DNA of 34,264 nt from Erysipelotrichaceae bacterium (lineage in GTDB: Bacteria; Bacillota_I; Bacilli_A; Erysipelotrichales; Erysipelotrichaceae). The stretch covers positions 1 to 34,264 of the forward strand of contig SVBO01000010.1 in assembly GCA_015058845.1 (NCBI GenBank), given 5' to 3'. Shown piece after piece: positions 9,239 through 18,255 of this stretch. Position 1 is the first letter of the stretch, and each line of letters starts with the position of its first letter. The notes beneath the pieces are model-generated. The model was not told where the DNA came from, did not search any database, and saw nothing but the letters and a program-made list of their open reading frames with translations. The position numbers and the translations under genes were made by a program.

Positions 9239-9955
9239 TTATTTCTCCTCTTTAGTTATAATAGTTCCGATCTTTTCTCCTAAAACAGCTTTCAAGATAT
9301 TTCCCTCTTCATTCATATTGAAAACTAGTAAATCAATACCATTTTCTTTACATAAAGTAGCGGCAGTTTGGTCCATAACTTGTAAGTTATTACGGATTAG
9401 ATCCATATAAGTAAGTTTATCATATTTTTTAGCATTTTCAACCTTTTTCGGATCAGCATCGTAAACTCCATCTACGCCATTCTTAGACATAAGGATCACA
9501 TCAGCACCGATTTCGGAGGCTCTTAATGCTGCAGTAGTATCTGTTGAGAAATATGGAGAACCAATACCAGCACCAAAGATCACTACTCTACCCTTCTCTA
9601 AATGACGAGTAGCTTTACGAATGATCACTGGTTCAGCTACCTTATTCATTTCGATAGCAGTTTGTACACGTGTTGGTACACCAACTTGCTCTAATGAACT
9701 TTGTACTGCAAGAGCATTCATAACAGTAGCAAGCATTCCCATGTAGTCACCTTGAGAACGTTCGATACCGATCTCTTCAAGCATCTTACCACGTACGAAG
9801 TTACCACCACCTACTACGATAGCTAGTTCCACTCCACTTTCATATACTTTCTTTAATTCTAATGCTAAGCTCTTAAGAGTTTCAGGATCGAAGCCCTTTG
9901 AATAAGAACCAGCCAATGCTTCTCCACTTAGCTTTAATAAAACTCGCTTATACAT
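9239..9955 (-). CDS. pyrH: uridylate kinase (UMP kinase)
   Basis: Makes UDP from UMP in pyrimidine nucleotide synthesis. It belongs to the bacterial amino acid kinase fold and forms hexamers. It has 238 residues. Visible are the N-terminal [11 protein letters not shown], the glycine-rich [10 protein letters not shown], the [14 protein letters not shown] segment, the [20 protein letters not shown] loop and the C-terminal DLLVFN. An AGGAGG site lies about 10 bases upstream. Between tsf and this gene is a strong hairpin with a U run and no room for a promoter, so expression should depend on partial read-through from tsf. Confidence 0.96.
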   Translation of the reverse strand: MYKRVLLKLSGEALAGSYSKGFDPETLKSLALELKKVYESGVELAIVVGGGNFVRGKMLEEIGIERSQGDYMGMLATVMNALAVQSSLEQVGVPTRVQTAIEMNKVAEPVIIRKATRHLEKGRVVIFGAGIGSPYFSTDTTAALRASEIGADVILMSKNGVDGVYDADPKKVENAKKYDKLTYMDLIRNNLQVMDQTAATLCKENGIDLLVFNMNEEGNILKAVLGEKIGTIITKEEK

Positions 9956-9983
9956 AACTAAATATCCTCCTGTTTACACTTTT

Positions 9984-10012
9984 TAAAAAAGGACACAAGA
10001 AAACTGTGTCCT
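9984..10012 (-). terminator. terminator/attenuator between tsf and pyrH
   Basis: The perfect 8-pair stem AGGACACA/TGTGTCCT has a 7-base loop and is followed by TTTTTTAAAA. It sits inside a conserved operon, with only 30 bases left before pyrH. Confidence 0.85.
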
Positions 10013-10019
10013 AATTCAA

Positions 10020-10910
10020 TTAACGTACTTGACTCATTACTTCTTCAGCAAAGTTATCTTGACGCTTTTCAATACCTTCACCTACAGCATAACGAACACA
10101 TGTTACGATAGAAGCATTTGCATTCTTAACATATTGTCCAACTGTAACATCAGGATTCTTGAAGAATGGTTGATCTTCTAAGCAGATTTCCTTTAACATC
10201 TTGCTTAAACGACCTTCGATGATACCAGCTAATACCTTTTCAGGCTTGTTAGCTAATGCAGTATCGTTCTTAGCCATTTCGATTTGGATTGAACGTTCAT
10301 GTTCGATGAATTCAGCAGGAACATAAGTTCTGTTGATGAATTGAGGAGCCATAGCAGCAGCGTGCATTGAAACATCCTTAGCAACTTCATCATTGTTAGC
10401 AGAAATAACTGTTACACAGCTGATCTTTCCACCCATGTGCATGTAAGCACCGAATGATTGATCATCATTCTTAGTGAAGATTTCGAAACGACGGAATGAA
10501 ATCTTTTCACCGATTGTAGCTGTAGCATCTACTAGAATACTTTCTAATGTAGCACCAGCAGCATTTGTAGAAGCAAGAGCTTCTTCCACTGTAGCAGGCT
10601 TATTAGCTAATAATACAGTACCGATCTCAGTTAATAGATCTAAGAATTGTTGGTTCTTAGCAACGAAGTCTGTTTCAGAGTTAACTTCGAACATTACAGC
10701 AGTGTTACCTTCTACAACGATCTTAGTTAGACCTTCAGCAGCGATACGGCTAGCCTTCTTAGCAGCCTTAGCGATACCCTTTTCACGAAGCCAGTCTGTA
10801 GCAGCGTTGATATCTCCATCACATTCAGAAAGTGCCTTCTTGCAGTCCATCATTCCAGCACCAGTTTTTTCACGTAATTCTTTTACTAAACCAGCAGTAA
10901 TTGCAGCCAT
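10020..10910 (-). CDS. tsf: elongation factor Ts
   Basis: Nucleotide exchange factor that regenerates EF-Tu-GTP. It has 296 residues, the usual bacterial length. The N-terminal UBA-like domain (1-55) reads VKELREKTGAGMMDCKKAL and is followed by the EF-Tu contact motif FEVNSETDFVAKN (about 74-86). The coiled-coil/core region carries HAAAMAPQFINR. It begins 17 bases after rpsB with AGGAGG in between. Codon use resembles rpsB, and it has few GATC sites compared with the surrounding genes. Confidence 0.98.
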   Translation of the reverse strand: MAAITAGLVKELREKTGAGMMDCKKALSECDGDINAATDWLREKGIAKAAKKASRIAAEGLTKIVVEGNTAVMFEVNSETDFVAKNQQFLDLLTEIGTVLLANKPATVEEALASTNAAGATLESILVDATATIGEKISFRRFEIFTKNDDQSFGAYMHMGGKISCVTVISANNDEVAKDVSMHAAAMAPQFINRTYVPAEFIEHERSIQIEMAKNDTALANKPEKVLAGIIEGRLSKMLKEICLEDQPFFKNPDVTVGQYVKNANASIVTCVRYAVGEGIEKRQDNFAEEVMSQVR

Positions 10911-10927
10911 TACCTTATCCTCCTAGA

Positions 10928-11863
10928 TTATTCTTGTACAGGAGCTTCTGTTGTAGCTTCTGTAGTTGTTGTTTCTGTAGTTTCCTTAGCAGGACGTGCT
11001 TGACGTTCGAAACGGTTACCACGACGTTCACCACGTTCATTGTTGTAACGAGAACGACGTTCTTCAACACGTGCACGACGACGACGTTCATTTTCAGCAG
11101 CTTGTTCTTCAACGTTTTGGATAACGTCAGCCATTGTTACTTCCTTTTCATCTTCGTCAACAACATAAGCAGCATTTAATAGACCACCCTTAGCTTCCAT
11201 GATAGCATCAGCCATTAAAGTGATGATTAACTTAACTGAACGTAAAGCATCATCATTAGCAGGGATAGCGTAATCAACTTCTTCAGGATTACAGTTAGTA
11301 TCTACGATACCGAATACAGGGATACCAAGCTTCTTAGCTTCAGCAACTGCATTGTGTTCAACCTTTGGATCAACTACGAATACAGCATCAGGGATCTTCT
11401 TCATTTCCTTGATACCACCTAAGAAGTTTTCAAGACGTGTAGCTTCCTTACGAAGTTGAGCTTGTTCTTTCTTAGGATACTTTTCCATTAATCCGCTTTC
11501 TTCCATACCTTGGATCTCGATTAAACGCTTGATACGCTTTTGGATAGTACGGAAGTTAGTTAATGTACCACCTAACCATCTTTGGTTGATGAAGAATGAA
11601 CCAGTACGAAGAGCTTCTTCCATAACAACTACTTGAGCTTGCTTCTTAGTACCTACGAATAATACCTTACCGCCCTTTTCAGCGATAGCCTTCATAGCAG
11701 CATAAGCTTCATCTAACTTTGATTGAGTCTTCTCTAAGTCAATGATGTATACACCATTGCGTGCGCAGTAGATATAAGGGCGCATCTTAGGATCCCAACG
11801 ACGTGTTTGATGACCGAAGTGAGAACCAGCTTCTAATAATTTCTTCATTGAAACAACTGACAT
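10928..11863 (-). CDS. rpsB: 30S ribosomal protein S2 with long charged C-terminal tail
   Basis: Small-subunit protein that binds S1/S21-side rRNA and is needed for initiation. The S2 core (about 1-250) is ordinary: [68 protein letters not shown]. The protein is 311 residues while most S2 are about 240-255. The extra 55-60 residues are low-complexity: first an Arg/Glu-rich block ([16 protein letters not shown]...), then a Thr/Glu/Ala tail ([14 protein letters not shown]). The first ATG is chosen; the next Met (residue 6) has no ribosome site, though the GAGG here is 12 bases away. It is preceded by a structured leader and its own promoter. Confidence 0.97.
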   Translation of the reverse strand: MSVVSMKKLLEAGSHFGHQTRRWDPKMRPYIYCARNGVYIIDLEKTQSKLDEAYAAMKAIAEKGGKVLFVGTKKQAQVVVMEEALRTGSFFINQRWLGGTLTNFRTIQKRIKRLIEIQGMEESGLMEKYPKKEQAQLRKEATRLENFLGGIKEMKKIPDAVFVVDPKVEHNAVAEAKKLGIPVFGIVDTNCNPEEVDYAIPANDDALRSVKLIITLMADAIMEAKGGLLNAAYVVDEDEKEVTMADVIQNVEEQAAENERRRRARVEERRSRYNNERGERRGNRFERQARPAKETTETTTTEATTEAPVQE

Positions 11864-11977
11864 AATTTATTTTTTCCTCGCTTTCCGTTATTTCCTCCAC
11901 CACTTCAAACATCGCCAACCTTTTCAGGCACGGAAGCAATGAATTCATGGTGTGTGAAGTGCACATAAAGTGCCATC
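11864..11977 (-). promoter_or_regulatory. structured 5' leader of rpsB (putative S2 autoregulatory leader)
   Basis: About 110 bases of transcribed leader lie between the promoter and rpsB. Two complementary pairs are interleaved: GGCAC (11974-11970) with GTGCC (11931-11927), and CACTTCA (11961-11955) with TGAAGTG (11907-11901). A local hairpin GCAC-TTTAT-GTGC competes with the first pair. Ribosomal operons commonly carry autoregulatory leaders; that this one binds S2 is inference. Confidence 0.5.
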
Positions 11978-11981
11978 AAAT

Positions 11982-12010
11982 ATTTTAACAGAAAAGTACA
12001 CAAAAGACAA
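11982..12010 (-). promoter_or_regulatory. rpsB operon promoter
   Basis: The -35 TTGTCT (12010-12005), a 17-base spacer and the -10 TAAAAT (11987-11982) predict a start of transcription near 11976, at the beginning of the structured leader. Confidence 0.7.
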
Positions 12011-12081
12011 GTAAAAAATAGGAAATATGTATACTTTTTTAACACTCATGGTTTTATTACTCTCTCCTCTATAGGATAAAT

Positions 12082-12110
12082 AATAAAAAAGTGATGATCA
12101 CTCATCACTT
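12082..12110 (-). terminator. intrinsic terminator overlapping the end of xerC
   Basis: The stem AAGTGATG/CATCACTT (8 pairs) has a 6-base loop and is followed by TTTTATTATTT. The xerC stop codon lies inside the loop/stem region, so the last sense codons form the hairpin. Confidence 0.85.
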
Positions 12111-13018
12111 ACAGTTAATCTGGCTCTTGGATGTGCCTTATAATAGGCTTCTTTTAGAGTACTTGTCGTTGTATGTACATAGATCTGGGTAGTAGACAGA
12201 GAACTATGTCCCAAGAACTCTTGCACTACTCTTAGATCACATCCATGGTCTAATAAGTGTGTGGCAAAGGAATGTCTAAGGGTATGGGGATGAACTTTCA
12301 TAAGGATCCCACTTCTTCGTACCTGCTGATCTAGCAGATACTGTACCCCTCTCTCAGTCAACTGCTCACCCTTCATGTTCACGAACACAAACGAATGCTC
12401 TTGATTATTCCTATGCATCAGATCAGCTCGAACAGTCTCGATATAACACTTGATCTGTTGTCCGATCTCTTCATAGAAAGGAACGATCCTCTCTTTCTTT
12501 CCCTTACCCAGGATTCGAACATATCTTTCCACAAGATCAATATCACTAAGCTTTAACGATACGCTCTCACTCACACGAAGACCGCATGCATAGATCAACT
12601 CCAATAGCGCTCTATTACGTACACCCATTTCAGTAGAAGTATCGATCGATTGCAATAATTCCTCTACCTCTTCCTCGAACAAGAAATCTGGTAACTTACG
12701 TTTAAACTTGCCACTCTTCACTTGAATAAATGGATTACTACTGACTACCTCTTTGCTTTGAAGATATTGATAGAAAGAACGTAGAGCAGATACTTTACGT
12801 GCTATCGTTTTATTAGATAACTGCTTATTCCCCTCTGTTCTAATGAATGAGATATAAGAAAGTACGATCTGATAGGTAACTTCCTTATACTCGATATGTT
12901 CCTTTTCTAGATACTTCTCAAACTGTCTTAGATCTCTTTCATACGCTTCTTTCGTATGTTCACTTCTAGAATTCTTTTGATATGTATACTCTAAGAAACT
13001 ATCGATCCATGGGATCAT
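12098..13018 (-). CDS. xerC: tyrosine recombinase XerC (chromosome dimer resolution)
   Basis: Site-specific recombinase that, with a partner, resolves chromosome dimers at dif. It has 306 residues. The N-terminal SAM-like core-binding domain spans about 1-90. The catalytic set is complete: Arg148 (YACGLRVSE), Lys172 (LGKGKKER), His245 and Arg248 (HPHTLRHS), His271 (LGHSSLSTT) and Tyr280 (QIYVHT). The context topA-trmFO-xerC is the classic Bacillota setting of xerC/codV, which supports XerC over phage integrase. It overlaps trmFO by 4 bases (ATGA). The hslV-hslU-codY genes that usually follow are absent; a terminator and the rpsB unit come next. Confidence 0.93.
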   Translation of the reverse strand: MIPWIDSFLEYTYQKNSRSEHTKEAYERDLRQFEKYLEKEHIEYKEVTYQIVLSYISFIRTEGNKQLSNKTIARKVSALRSFYQYLQSKEVVSSNPFIQVKSGKFKRKLPDFLFEEEVEELLQSIDTSTEMGVRNRALLELIYACGLRVSESVSLKLSDIDLVERYVRILGKGKKERIVPFYEEIGQQIKCYIETVRADLMHRNNQEHSFVFVNMKGEQLTERGVQYLLDQQVRRSGILMKVHPHTLRHSFATHLLDHGCDLRVVQEFLGHSSLSTTQIYVHTTTSTLKEAYYKAHPRARLTVSDE

Positions 13019-14310
13019 GCTTTTAATTCCTCTTTATACGATTCCATAACTTCTAAGGCTTGCTTACCATACGCTTCCTTACGATCCTTCTTAGACTTCA
13101 CATGCGTTTTAAGCTCCATGATCCCAAAGTTCGCATTCATAGGTTGGAAGTTTCCTTGCGCATGCGTAATATATTGGGCTTGAGATCCGATCACGCAAGT
13201 AGATGGTAATTCTACTAATGGCATATTACGTACATATCTAGCGATATTGATCCCTGCAAATAATCCACTAGCTGCACTTTCCACATATCCCTCTACTCCT
13301 GTCATTTGTCCCGCAAAGAATAGATCTTCTCTCTTACGACATTGATATGTTGGATTTAGTAATGATGGAGAGTGGATATAGGTATTACGATGCATAACAC
13401 CATATCTAACGATCTCACAGTTCTCTAATCCAGGGATCATTTGTAAGATCTTCTTTTGATTAGGGAATGTAAGATGTGTTTGGAATCCTACTACGTTATA
13501 TAGCGTTCCTACGGCATTATCTTGACGTAATTGAACGACTGCATATGGTCTAGAACCATCTGGTCTTTCTAGTCCTACTGGCTTCATAGGTCCAAATAAC
13601 AGTGTTTGTTGCCCTCTTCTAGCCATTTCTTCAAAAGGCATACATCCTTCAAAGAATACTTCCTTCTCAAACTCTTTTAAAGGAGCAGTCTCTGCTTCCA
13701 TAATAGCACGATAGAAAGCCTCGAACTCTTCCTTAGTCATCGCGCAATTGATATAGTCACTATCCCCCTTATCATATCTAGATTTAAAGTATGCTTTCGT
13801 AAAGTCGATACTTTCTTTCTCAATGATCGGTGCGGCTGCATCATAGAAGTATAAATGTTCACTTCCCATGAAATCAGCAATCGTTTTAGATAGAGCATCA
13901 CTTGTTAATGGCCCTGTGGCAATTAGTGTTGGCCCTTCTGGTAACTCTGTGATCTCTTCACTAACTACTGTGATCAGTGGATGTGACTTGATCTTATCTG
14001 TAATGTACTGAGAGAACCCATGTCGATCTACTGCCAATGCGCTACCTGCAGGTAAACGACAAGCATCTGCTGCTTCCATGATCAAAGAATCTAGCATACG
14101 CATTTCTTCCTTCAACACGCCTACTGCATTAGTAAGAGCATCAGAGCGTAATGAATTAGAGCAAACTAATTCCGCAAAGTTCTCACTATGATGGGCTGGA
14201 GAAGATTTCAATGGTTTCATTTCATATAGAAGTACTTCTACTCCACGATTTGCGATCTGCCAAGCTGCTTCACAACCTGCTAGACCAGCACCAACTACTT
14301 TTACTTGCAT
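13015..14310 (-). CDS. trmFO: methylenetetrahydrofolate-tRNA (uracil-54) methyltransferase TrmFO
   Basis: Folate- and FAD-dependent enzyme that makes m5U54 (T54) in the tRNA T-loop. I choose the ATG at 14310, giving 431 residues like the family's ~435. The frame stays open to 14394, but that longer version would lie inside topA and lacks a ribosome site. The protein begins [17 protein letters not shown], the FAD dinucleotide fold. Other family text: [64 protein letters not shown]. There is 1 base between the topA stop and this ATG, and a 4-base overlap with xerC, so topA-trmFO-xerC is one coupled unit. Confidence 0.96.
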   Translation of the reverse strand: MQVKVVGAGLAGCEAAWQIANRGVEVLLYEMKPLKSSPAHHSENFAELVCSNSLRSDALTNAVGVLKEEMRMLDSLIMEAADACRLPAGSALAVDRHGFSQYITDKIKSHPLITVVSEEITELPEGPTLIATGPLTSDALSKTIADFMGSEHLYFYDAAAPIIEKESIDFTKAYFKSRYDKGDSDYINCAMTKEEFEAFYRAIMEAETAPLKEFEKEVFFEGCMPFEEMARRGQQTLLFGPMKPVGLERPDGSRPYAVVQLRQDNAVGTLYNVVGFQTHLTFPNQKKILQMIPGLENCEIVRYGVMHRNTYIHSPSLLNPTYQCRKREDLFFAGQMTGVEGYVESAASGLFAGINIARYVRNMPLVELPSTCVIGSQAQYITHAQGNFQPMNANFGIMELKTHVKSKKDRKEAYGKQALEVMESYKEELKA

Positions 14311-14311
14311 A

Positions 14312-16429
14312 TTACTCTTCTTCCCCTTTCTTTTTTCCTGGAAGGATCGTCTTACACTTAGGATACGCACTACATGCAATGAATGGCTTACCATATCTAG
14401 AGATCTTCTCTACCATAGGACTGCCACAATTAGGACAATTCATGCCTGTTTCCTTAACTTCCTTCTTTTCAGACTTGATATATTTACACTTTGGATACGC
14501 ACTACAACCCGTAAATAACTGTCCAAAGCGATTCTTACGTTGTACTAATGGTGAATTACAATTCGGACATAATTCCTCTAATGTAACTACCTGTTTCTCC
14601 TCTAAAGAGCGTCTATAAGAGCATTCTGGATACGTGATACAAGAAATAAACTTACCATATCTACCCTTACGGATCACTAACTCATTACCACATTCAGGAC
14701 AGATCTCCCCTGTCTTCTCTGGTTGGATCTTCTCCATCTTCTCATAAGCAGAATCCACAAGTGGAATAAAGTCATCACAGAACTGTTGAAGAGCCTCAAT
14801 ATAATCTCTCTTCTCTTCTGCGATCTCATCTAGTTCTGTTTCCATATTCGCTGTATAAGAAACATTGATCACACTACTAAAGAACTCTTGTAACTTATCA
14901 CTTGTTAGAATTCCTTGTTCAGTAGGAATAAATACCTTCGTACGTCCCCCTTCACTAGTCTTTTCTAATGTAGCATAGTCTCTCGAGATCAATGTATCAA
15001 TGATCGTTGCATAGGTAGAAGGTCTACCAATACCCTTTTCCTCAAACTCTTTGATCAATCTAGCTTCACTGTAACGTAGTGGTGGTTGTGTGAAGTGTTG
15101 TCTATTCTCGATCTTTTGAGCTGTTAAATGTTCTTTTTCTTCTAGTACAGGTAACTTCTCATCTTTTTCCTCATAATCGTTATATAACTTTAAGTAACCA
15201 TCAAACATCAATACACTACCAGAACATGTGAATAATGCCTCATTATTGACCATTTCTAGGGTAGTGGCATTGAACTTAGCTGGTGCCATAATAGAAGCTA
15301 ATGCTCTTTCATAGATCAGTTTATATAACTTATACTGTTCACTACTTAAATACCCCTTAACACTCTCTGGTGTTCTCTCTAGAGAAGTAGGGCGGATCGC
15401 TTCATGGGCATCTTGCACATTTGCTTTTGATTTACTAGTCTTACGTCTACCCACATATTCTTTACCATAGGTATTACGAATATAGTCAACACCCTCATTT
15501 ACGAATGAATCACTTAAACGAATAGAGTCTGTACGCATATAAGTGATCAGACCGACTGTTTGAGCACCAAGATCCACCCCTTCATATAACCCTTGGGCAA
15601 TACTCATCGTACGTTTAGAAGAATAGCCTAATTTACGAGAAGCTTCTTGTTGCATCGTAGAGGTAATGAATGGTGCTTTGGGTTCACGTTTACGTTCTGT
15701 GTTCTTGATCGTATCTACTGTGAATGTATCAGATAGTGTTGCGATCAAAGCATCACATTGTTCTTGCGTTGTTAATTGAGGTTTCTCGTCTTTGTACTTA
15801 CTTAACGTAGCTTCAAATGTCTTATTGCTCTTCTTGAAGATCGCATGGATCGTATGATACTCCTCACTTACGAATGCAGCGATCTCTCTTTCACGATCTA
15901 CGATCAGCTTAAGGGCTACACTTTGTACTCTTCCTGCTGATTTACTAGAGATCTTACGCATTAATAGTTTTGATAGTTTGAAACCAATGATACGATCTAA
16001 GATCCTACGTGTTTCTTGAGAATGGACTAAGCCCATATCGATAGTACGTGGATTGTCGAATGCATTCAGTACTGCATCCTTAGTGATCTCATGGAAGATC
16101 ACTCGATTTTCCTCGTCTAATGGTAGATTTAATTCTTGAGCTAGATGCCAAGAGATCGCTTCTCCTTCACGGTCGGGGTCGGTTGCTAGATAGACACTAT
16201 CTGCTTTCTTAGCTTTGCTTTTCAGCTCTGCTACTAATTTCTTTTTATCTTTACTAAGCTCATACGTTGGCTTAAAGTTATTTGCTATATCTACTCCTAG
16301 TCCTTCTTTTCCTTTAGTTGCTAGATCACGGATATGGCCTTTGCTGTATACTACCTCATAGCCTTCTCCTAGATACTTAGCAATGGTTTTAGTTTTAGAA
16401 GGGGATTCCACTATTACTAGTTTGCTCAT
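14312..16429 (-). CDS. topA: DNA topoisomerase I (type IA)
   Basis: Relaxes negative supercoils through a 5'-phosphotyrosine intermediate. It has 705 residues. The TOPRIM domain has Glu8 (VIVESPSK) and DPDRE with Asp84, Asp86 and Glu88. The active-site Tyr297 is in [23 protein letters not shown] and [25 protein letters not shown] are conserved. The C-terminus (about 590-700) carries three four-cysteine zinc ribbons of the CPxC...C-x-YPxC type, the usual Bacillota arrangement. It has its own promoter at the end of dprA and is coupled downstream to trmFO. Confidence 0.98.
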   Translation of the reverse strand: MSKLVIVESPSKTKTIAKYLGEGYEVVYSKGHIRDLATKGKEGLGVDIANNFKPTYELSKDKKKLVAELKSKAKKADSVYLATDPDREGEAISWHLAQELNLPLDEENRVIFHEITKDAVLNAFDNPRTIDMGLVHSQETRRILDRIIGFKLSKLLMRKISSKSAGRVQSVALKLIVDREREIAAFVSEEYHTIHAIFKKSNKTFEATLSKYKDEKPQLTTQEQCDALIATLSDTFTVDTIKNTERKREPKAPFITSTMQQEASRKLGYSSKRTMSIAQGLYEGVDLGAQTVGLITYMRTDSIRLSDSFVNEGVDYIRNTYGKEYVGRRKTSKSKANVQDAHEAIRPTSLERTPESVKGYLSSEQYKLYKLIYERALASIMAPAKFNATTLEMVNNEALFTCSGSVLMFDGYLKLYNDYEEKDEKLPVLEEKEHLTAQKIENRQHFTQPPLRYSEARLIKEFEEKGIGRPSTYATIIDTLISRDYATLEKTSEGGRTKVFIPTEQGILTSDKLQEFFSSVINVSYTANMETELDEIAEEKRDYIEALQQFCDDFIPLVDSAYEKMEKIQPEKTGEICPECGNELVIRKGRYGKFISCITYPECSYRRSLEEKQVVTLEELCPNCNSPLVQRKNRFGQLFTGCSAYPKCKYIKSEKKEVKETGMNCPNCGSPMVEKISRYGKPFIACSAYPKCKTILPGKKKGEEE

Positions 16430-16452
16430 AATATCACTCCATATCTTTTTCT

Positions 16453-16480
16453 ATCTTAATGTATTTTTCGATTTTGTCAA
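16453..16480 (-). promoter_or_regulatory. topA promoter
   Basis: A perfect -35 TTGACA (16480-16475) overlaps the dprA stop codon. After 16 bases comes TAAGAT (16458-16453). It explains how topA can be transcribed apart from dprA. Confidence 0.6.
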
Positions 16481-17301
16481 ACTCTTTTTATACTATTTAC
16501 GAACTCCTCTATACTAAACAGTATATTTGCCCCCTCATTTAGAAGTCTCAAATTACCTTCTCCTAGTCTAGAGAATAATGGATGAGGAACAACATATACC
16601 TCTTTACCAAGCCCTAGCATCTCGTTTACAGTGATCAATGTGCCACTGTGTAATGTTGACTCTATGACTACTAAATGATCGCTCAGAGCGGCTATAAGGC
16701 GGTTACGTTGGATGAATTGATGTTTCCGTATTGGTTCATGATATTCATACTCACTTAGTAGTAGACCTCTCTCTTGAATCTTCTGATATAAGTCTTTATT
16801 ACATAATGGATAGGTATATGCCATACCACTGCCAATGATAGCAATCGTTGGTTTATTCTCTTCTAAAGCATACTTATGAGCAAGACCATCACACCCCTTA
16901 GCTAGCCCACTGATCACTACTATATCCTCTGGTAATCGTTTGATCAGTTCAAAGATCACCCTCTCTCCATACGCATCATTCTCTCGACTACCAATAATAC
17001 CAATGCTAGGGAGTTTGAGTAGGTCTATGTTTCCTTGATAGAATAATGTGCATGGATAGTTGTATAGATGTAGTAATTTATCTGGATAATGGGGATCTAG
17101 GCATGTGAGATAGCTGGGATTCTGTTGGTGGATGTGTGTAGGAATGCTTGTATAGATCACTCTGGGATCGTGTTGAAGGTAGTATTGAAGGGTGTGTTCA
17201 TGGTGATATTTTTGTAAGATATGGGTATACATAAGGGCTACTCTTTGAATAGCATGAGGTACTTCTGGATAGTGTTGTGTTAGTTTTTCGAGTGTATTCA
17301 T
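16477..17301 (-). CDS. dprA: DNA-processing protein DprA
   Basis: Binds incoming single-stranded DNA and loads RecA during natural transformation; it also occurs in species not known to be competent. It has 274 residues, somewhat short (about 290-300 is common), and appears to lack a C-terminal winged-helix domain. The Rossmann-like core shows IGIIGSRENDAYG, VISGLAKGCDGLAHK, IAIIGSGMAYTYPL, RNRLIAALSDHLVVIES and SGTLITVNEMLGLGKEVYVVPH. The dprA-topA order is conserved in Bacillota. A terminator precedes it and the topA promoter overlaps its stop. Confidence 0.94.
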   Translation of the reverse strand: MNTLEKLTQHYPEVPHAIQRVALMYTHILQKYHHEHTLQYYLQHDPRVIYTSIPTHIHQQNPSYLTCLDPHYPDKLLHLYNYPCTLFYQGNIDLLKLPSIGIIGSRENDAYGERVIFELIKRLPEDIVVISGLAKGCDGLAHKYALEENKPTIAIIGSGMAYTYPLCNKDLYQKIQERGLLLSEYEYHEPIRKHQFIQRNRLIAALSDHLVVIESTLHSGTLITVNEMLGLGKEVYVVPHPLFSRLGEGNLRLLNEGANILFSIEEFVNSIKRV

Positions 17302-17321
17302 AATAACACCTCCCCTTTATT

Positions 17322-17348
17322 ATTATAAATGAGAGGAGAAAGTGTAAA
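17322..17348 (-). promoter_or_regulatory. possible dprA promoter
   Basis: TTTACA (17348-17343) and TATAAT (17327-17322) are separated by only 15 bases, which is short. The position between the lipoprotein terminator and the dprA ribosome site (GGGGAGG) fits. Confidence 0.45.
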
Positions 17349-17363
17349 TAAATTTAAAAAGAA

Positions 17364-17394
17364 ATTAAAAAGATCTAGAAATTACTCTAGATCT
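17364..17394 (-). terminator. intrinsic terminator after the lipoprotein gene
   Basis: The perfect 9-pair stem AGATCTAGA/TCTAGATCT has a 6-base loop and is followed by TTTTTAATTTC. Confidence 0.85.
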
Positions 17395-17398
17395 AGTA

Positions 17399-18103
17399 TT
17401 ATTCTAAGACTTCTGTATGTACCATAGGCCCAGAACTCCATTGTCTAACACTCACGAATTGCTCTAATAGACCCAGTACATATTCTTGATCTTCTTCTGT
17501 TATCTGTATACTCTTTTGATGAGTAAGATCATTGAAAGTACCACAATCTTCATGATATACATATCTCACATCATCGATCACTAACTCATATTCACTCAAA
17601 CAATCAGAAGTTCCCTCTTCCCACTCATATTTCGTAAATACGAGATTCAAGGCATCGATATCAATACCATATAAAGCATGGTATGTATCCTGTTCGATCA
17701 ACTTGATACGATCCATGTTAGATAGTTCAGAAGCCTCCTGTACACATCTCACTTCCAAAATATTAGATAACTTGGCTGGATATGTTTCTTCGATCATTCC
17801 ATCATATACGATCTCATACATATCTCCAAGTCTTGGTAAGCAATCCTCTGTGATCTCTTGAAGATCTATAAAGAATAGACTAGAAGTAGCATTCTCAATA
17901 GAATCTTGGGTAGGTACTACTAACATATACGTATCACTTACCTCTTGTACATACGCTCTTAGAATATATTTTGCTTCATCTTTCTCATCTGCTTGGGATA
18001 AAGATGGATCCTGACGCATATTTGTCTCAACATTCTTTACACTACACCCACTTACCATACATAGCATGAATACTAATACTATCATCATCCATTTAGATCT
18101 CAT
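17399..18103 (-). CDS. predicted lipoprotein with DUF3221/YobA-like OB-type region
   Basis: Function unknown. I choose the ATG at 18103 (234 residues), with GGAGG seven bases upstream; a GTG two codons earlier is too close to that site. The N-terminus is a lipoprotein signal: Lys4, a hydrophobic run, then the lipobox VSGC with Cys20. Residues about 45-110 look like a small beta-barrel (ILRAYVQEVSDTYMLVVP, then GDMYEIVYDGMIEETYPAKL), reminiscent of the DUF3221/YobA pattern of Bacillota lipoproteins. The C-terminal half is acidic with paired cysteines (DC...DC). It is transcribed alone, with its own promoter and terminator, between rnhB and dprA. Confidence 0.75.
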   Translation of the reverse strand: MRSKWMMIVLVFMLCMVSGCSVKNVETNMRQDPSLSQADEKDEAKYILRAYVQEVSDTYMLVVPTQDSIENATSSLFFIDLQEITEDCLPRLGDMYEIVYDGMIEETYPAKLSNILEVRCVQEASELSNMDRIKLIEQDTYHALYGIDIDALNLVFTKYEWEEGTSDCLSEYELVIDDVRYVYHEDCGTFNDLTHQKSIQITEEDQEYVLGLLEQFVSVRQWSSGPMVHTEVLE

Positions 18104-18130
18104 ATACACACCTCCATTTGATCTATCAAA

Positions 18131-18159
18131 ACTATATCAAAGTAGTATTTAGATGACAA
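18131..18159 (-). promoter_or_regulatory. promoter of the lipoprotein gene
   Basis: The -35 TTGTCA (18159-18154), a 17-base spacer and the extended -10 TGATATAGT (hexamer 18136-18131) lie about 28 bases upstream of the start codon. Confidence 0.75.
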
Positions 18160-18211
18160 TATGACTAGGATATGTTGCTAGTTATGCTTTACAAGTTACC
18201 ATTTTTAGGAA

Positions 18212-18245
18212 TTAGAAAAGATGACTTCATTCTTGAAATCATCTT
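18212..18245 (-). terminator. intrinsic terminator after rnhB
   Basis: The 12-pair stem AAGATGATTTCA/TGAAGTCATCTT (one G-U) has a 4-base loop and is followed by TTCTAATTCC. It closes the lepB-rbgA-rnhB unit. Confidence 0.8.
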
Positions 18246-18255
18246 ATATAACTGA

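Noticed and set aside
10474-10926. 150-residue open frame on the plus strand
   Set aside because: It is antisense to tsf; it is a shadow of the well-supported EF-Ts gene.
10901-11179. Cys/Phe/Thr-rich plus-strand frame and a Val/Lys-rich minus-strand frame
   Set aside because: Both are alternative frames of the repetitive rpsB tail.
11921-11945. CAGG...GGAAGCA on the plus strand, resembling the SRP RNA domain IV motif
   Set aside because: The 3-pair stem and the AGCA half of the symmetric loop are missing, and the stretch is better explained as the opposite strand of the rpsB leader.
14311-14394. N-terminal extension of TrmFO up to 14394
   Set aside because: It lies inside topA, lacks a ribosome site and makes the protein longer than the family; the ATG at 14310 begins with the FAD-binding strand.
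14211-14618. 135-residue open frame on the plus strand
   Set aside because: It lies across the junction of trmFO and topA, is antisense to both, has no ribosome site and an unnatural composition.
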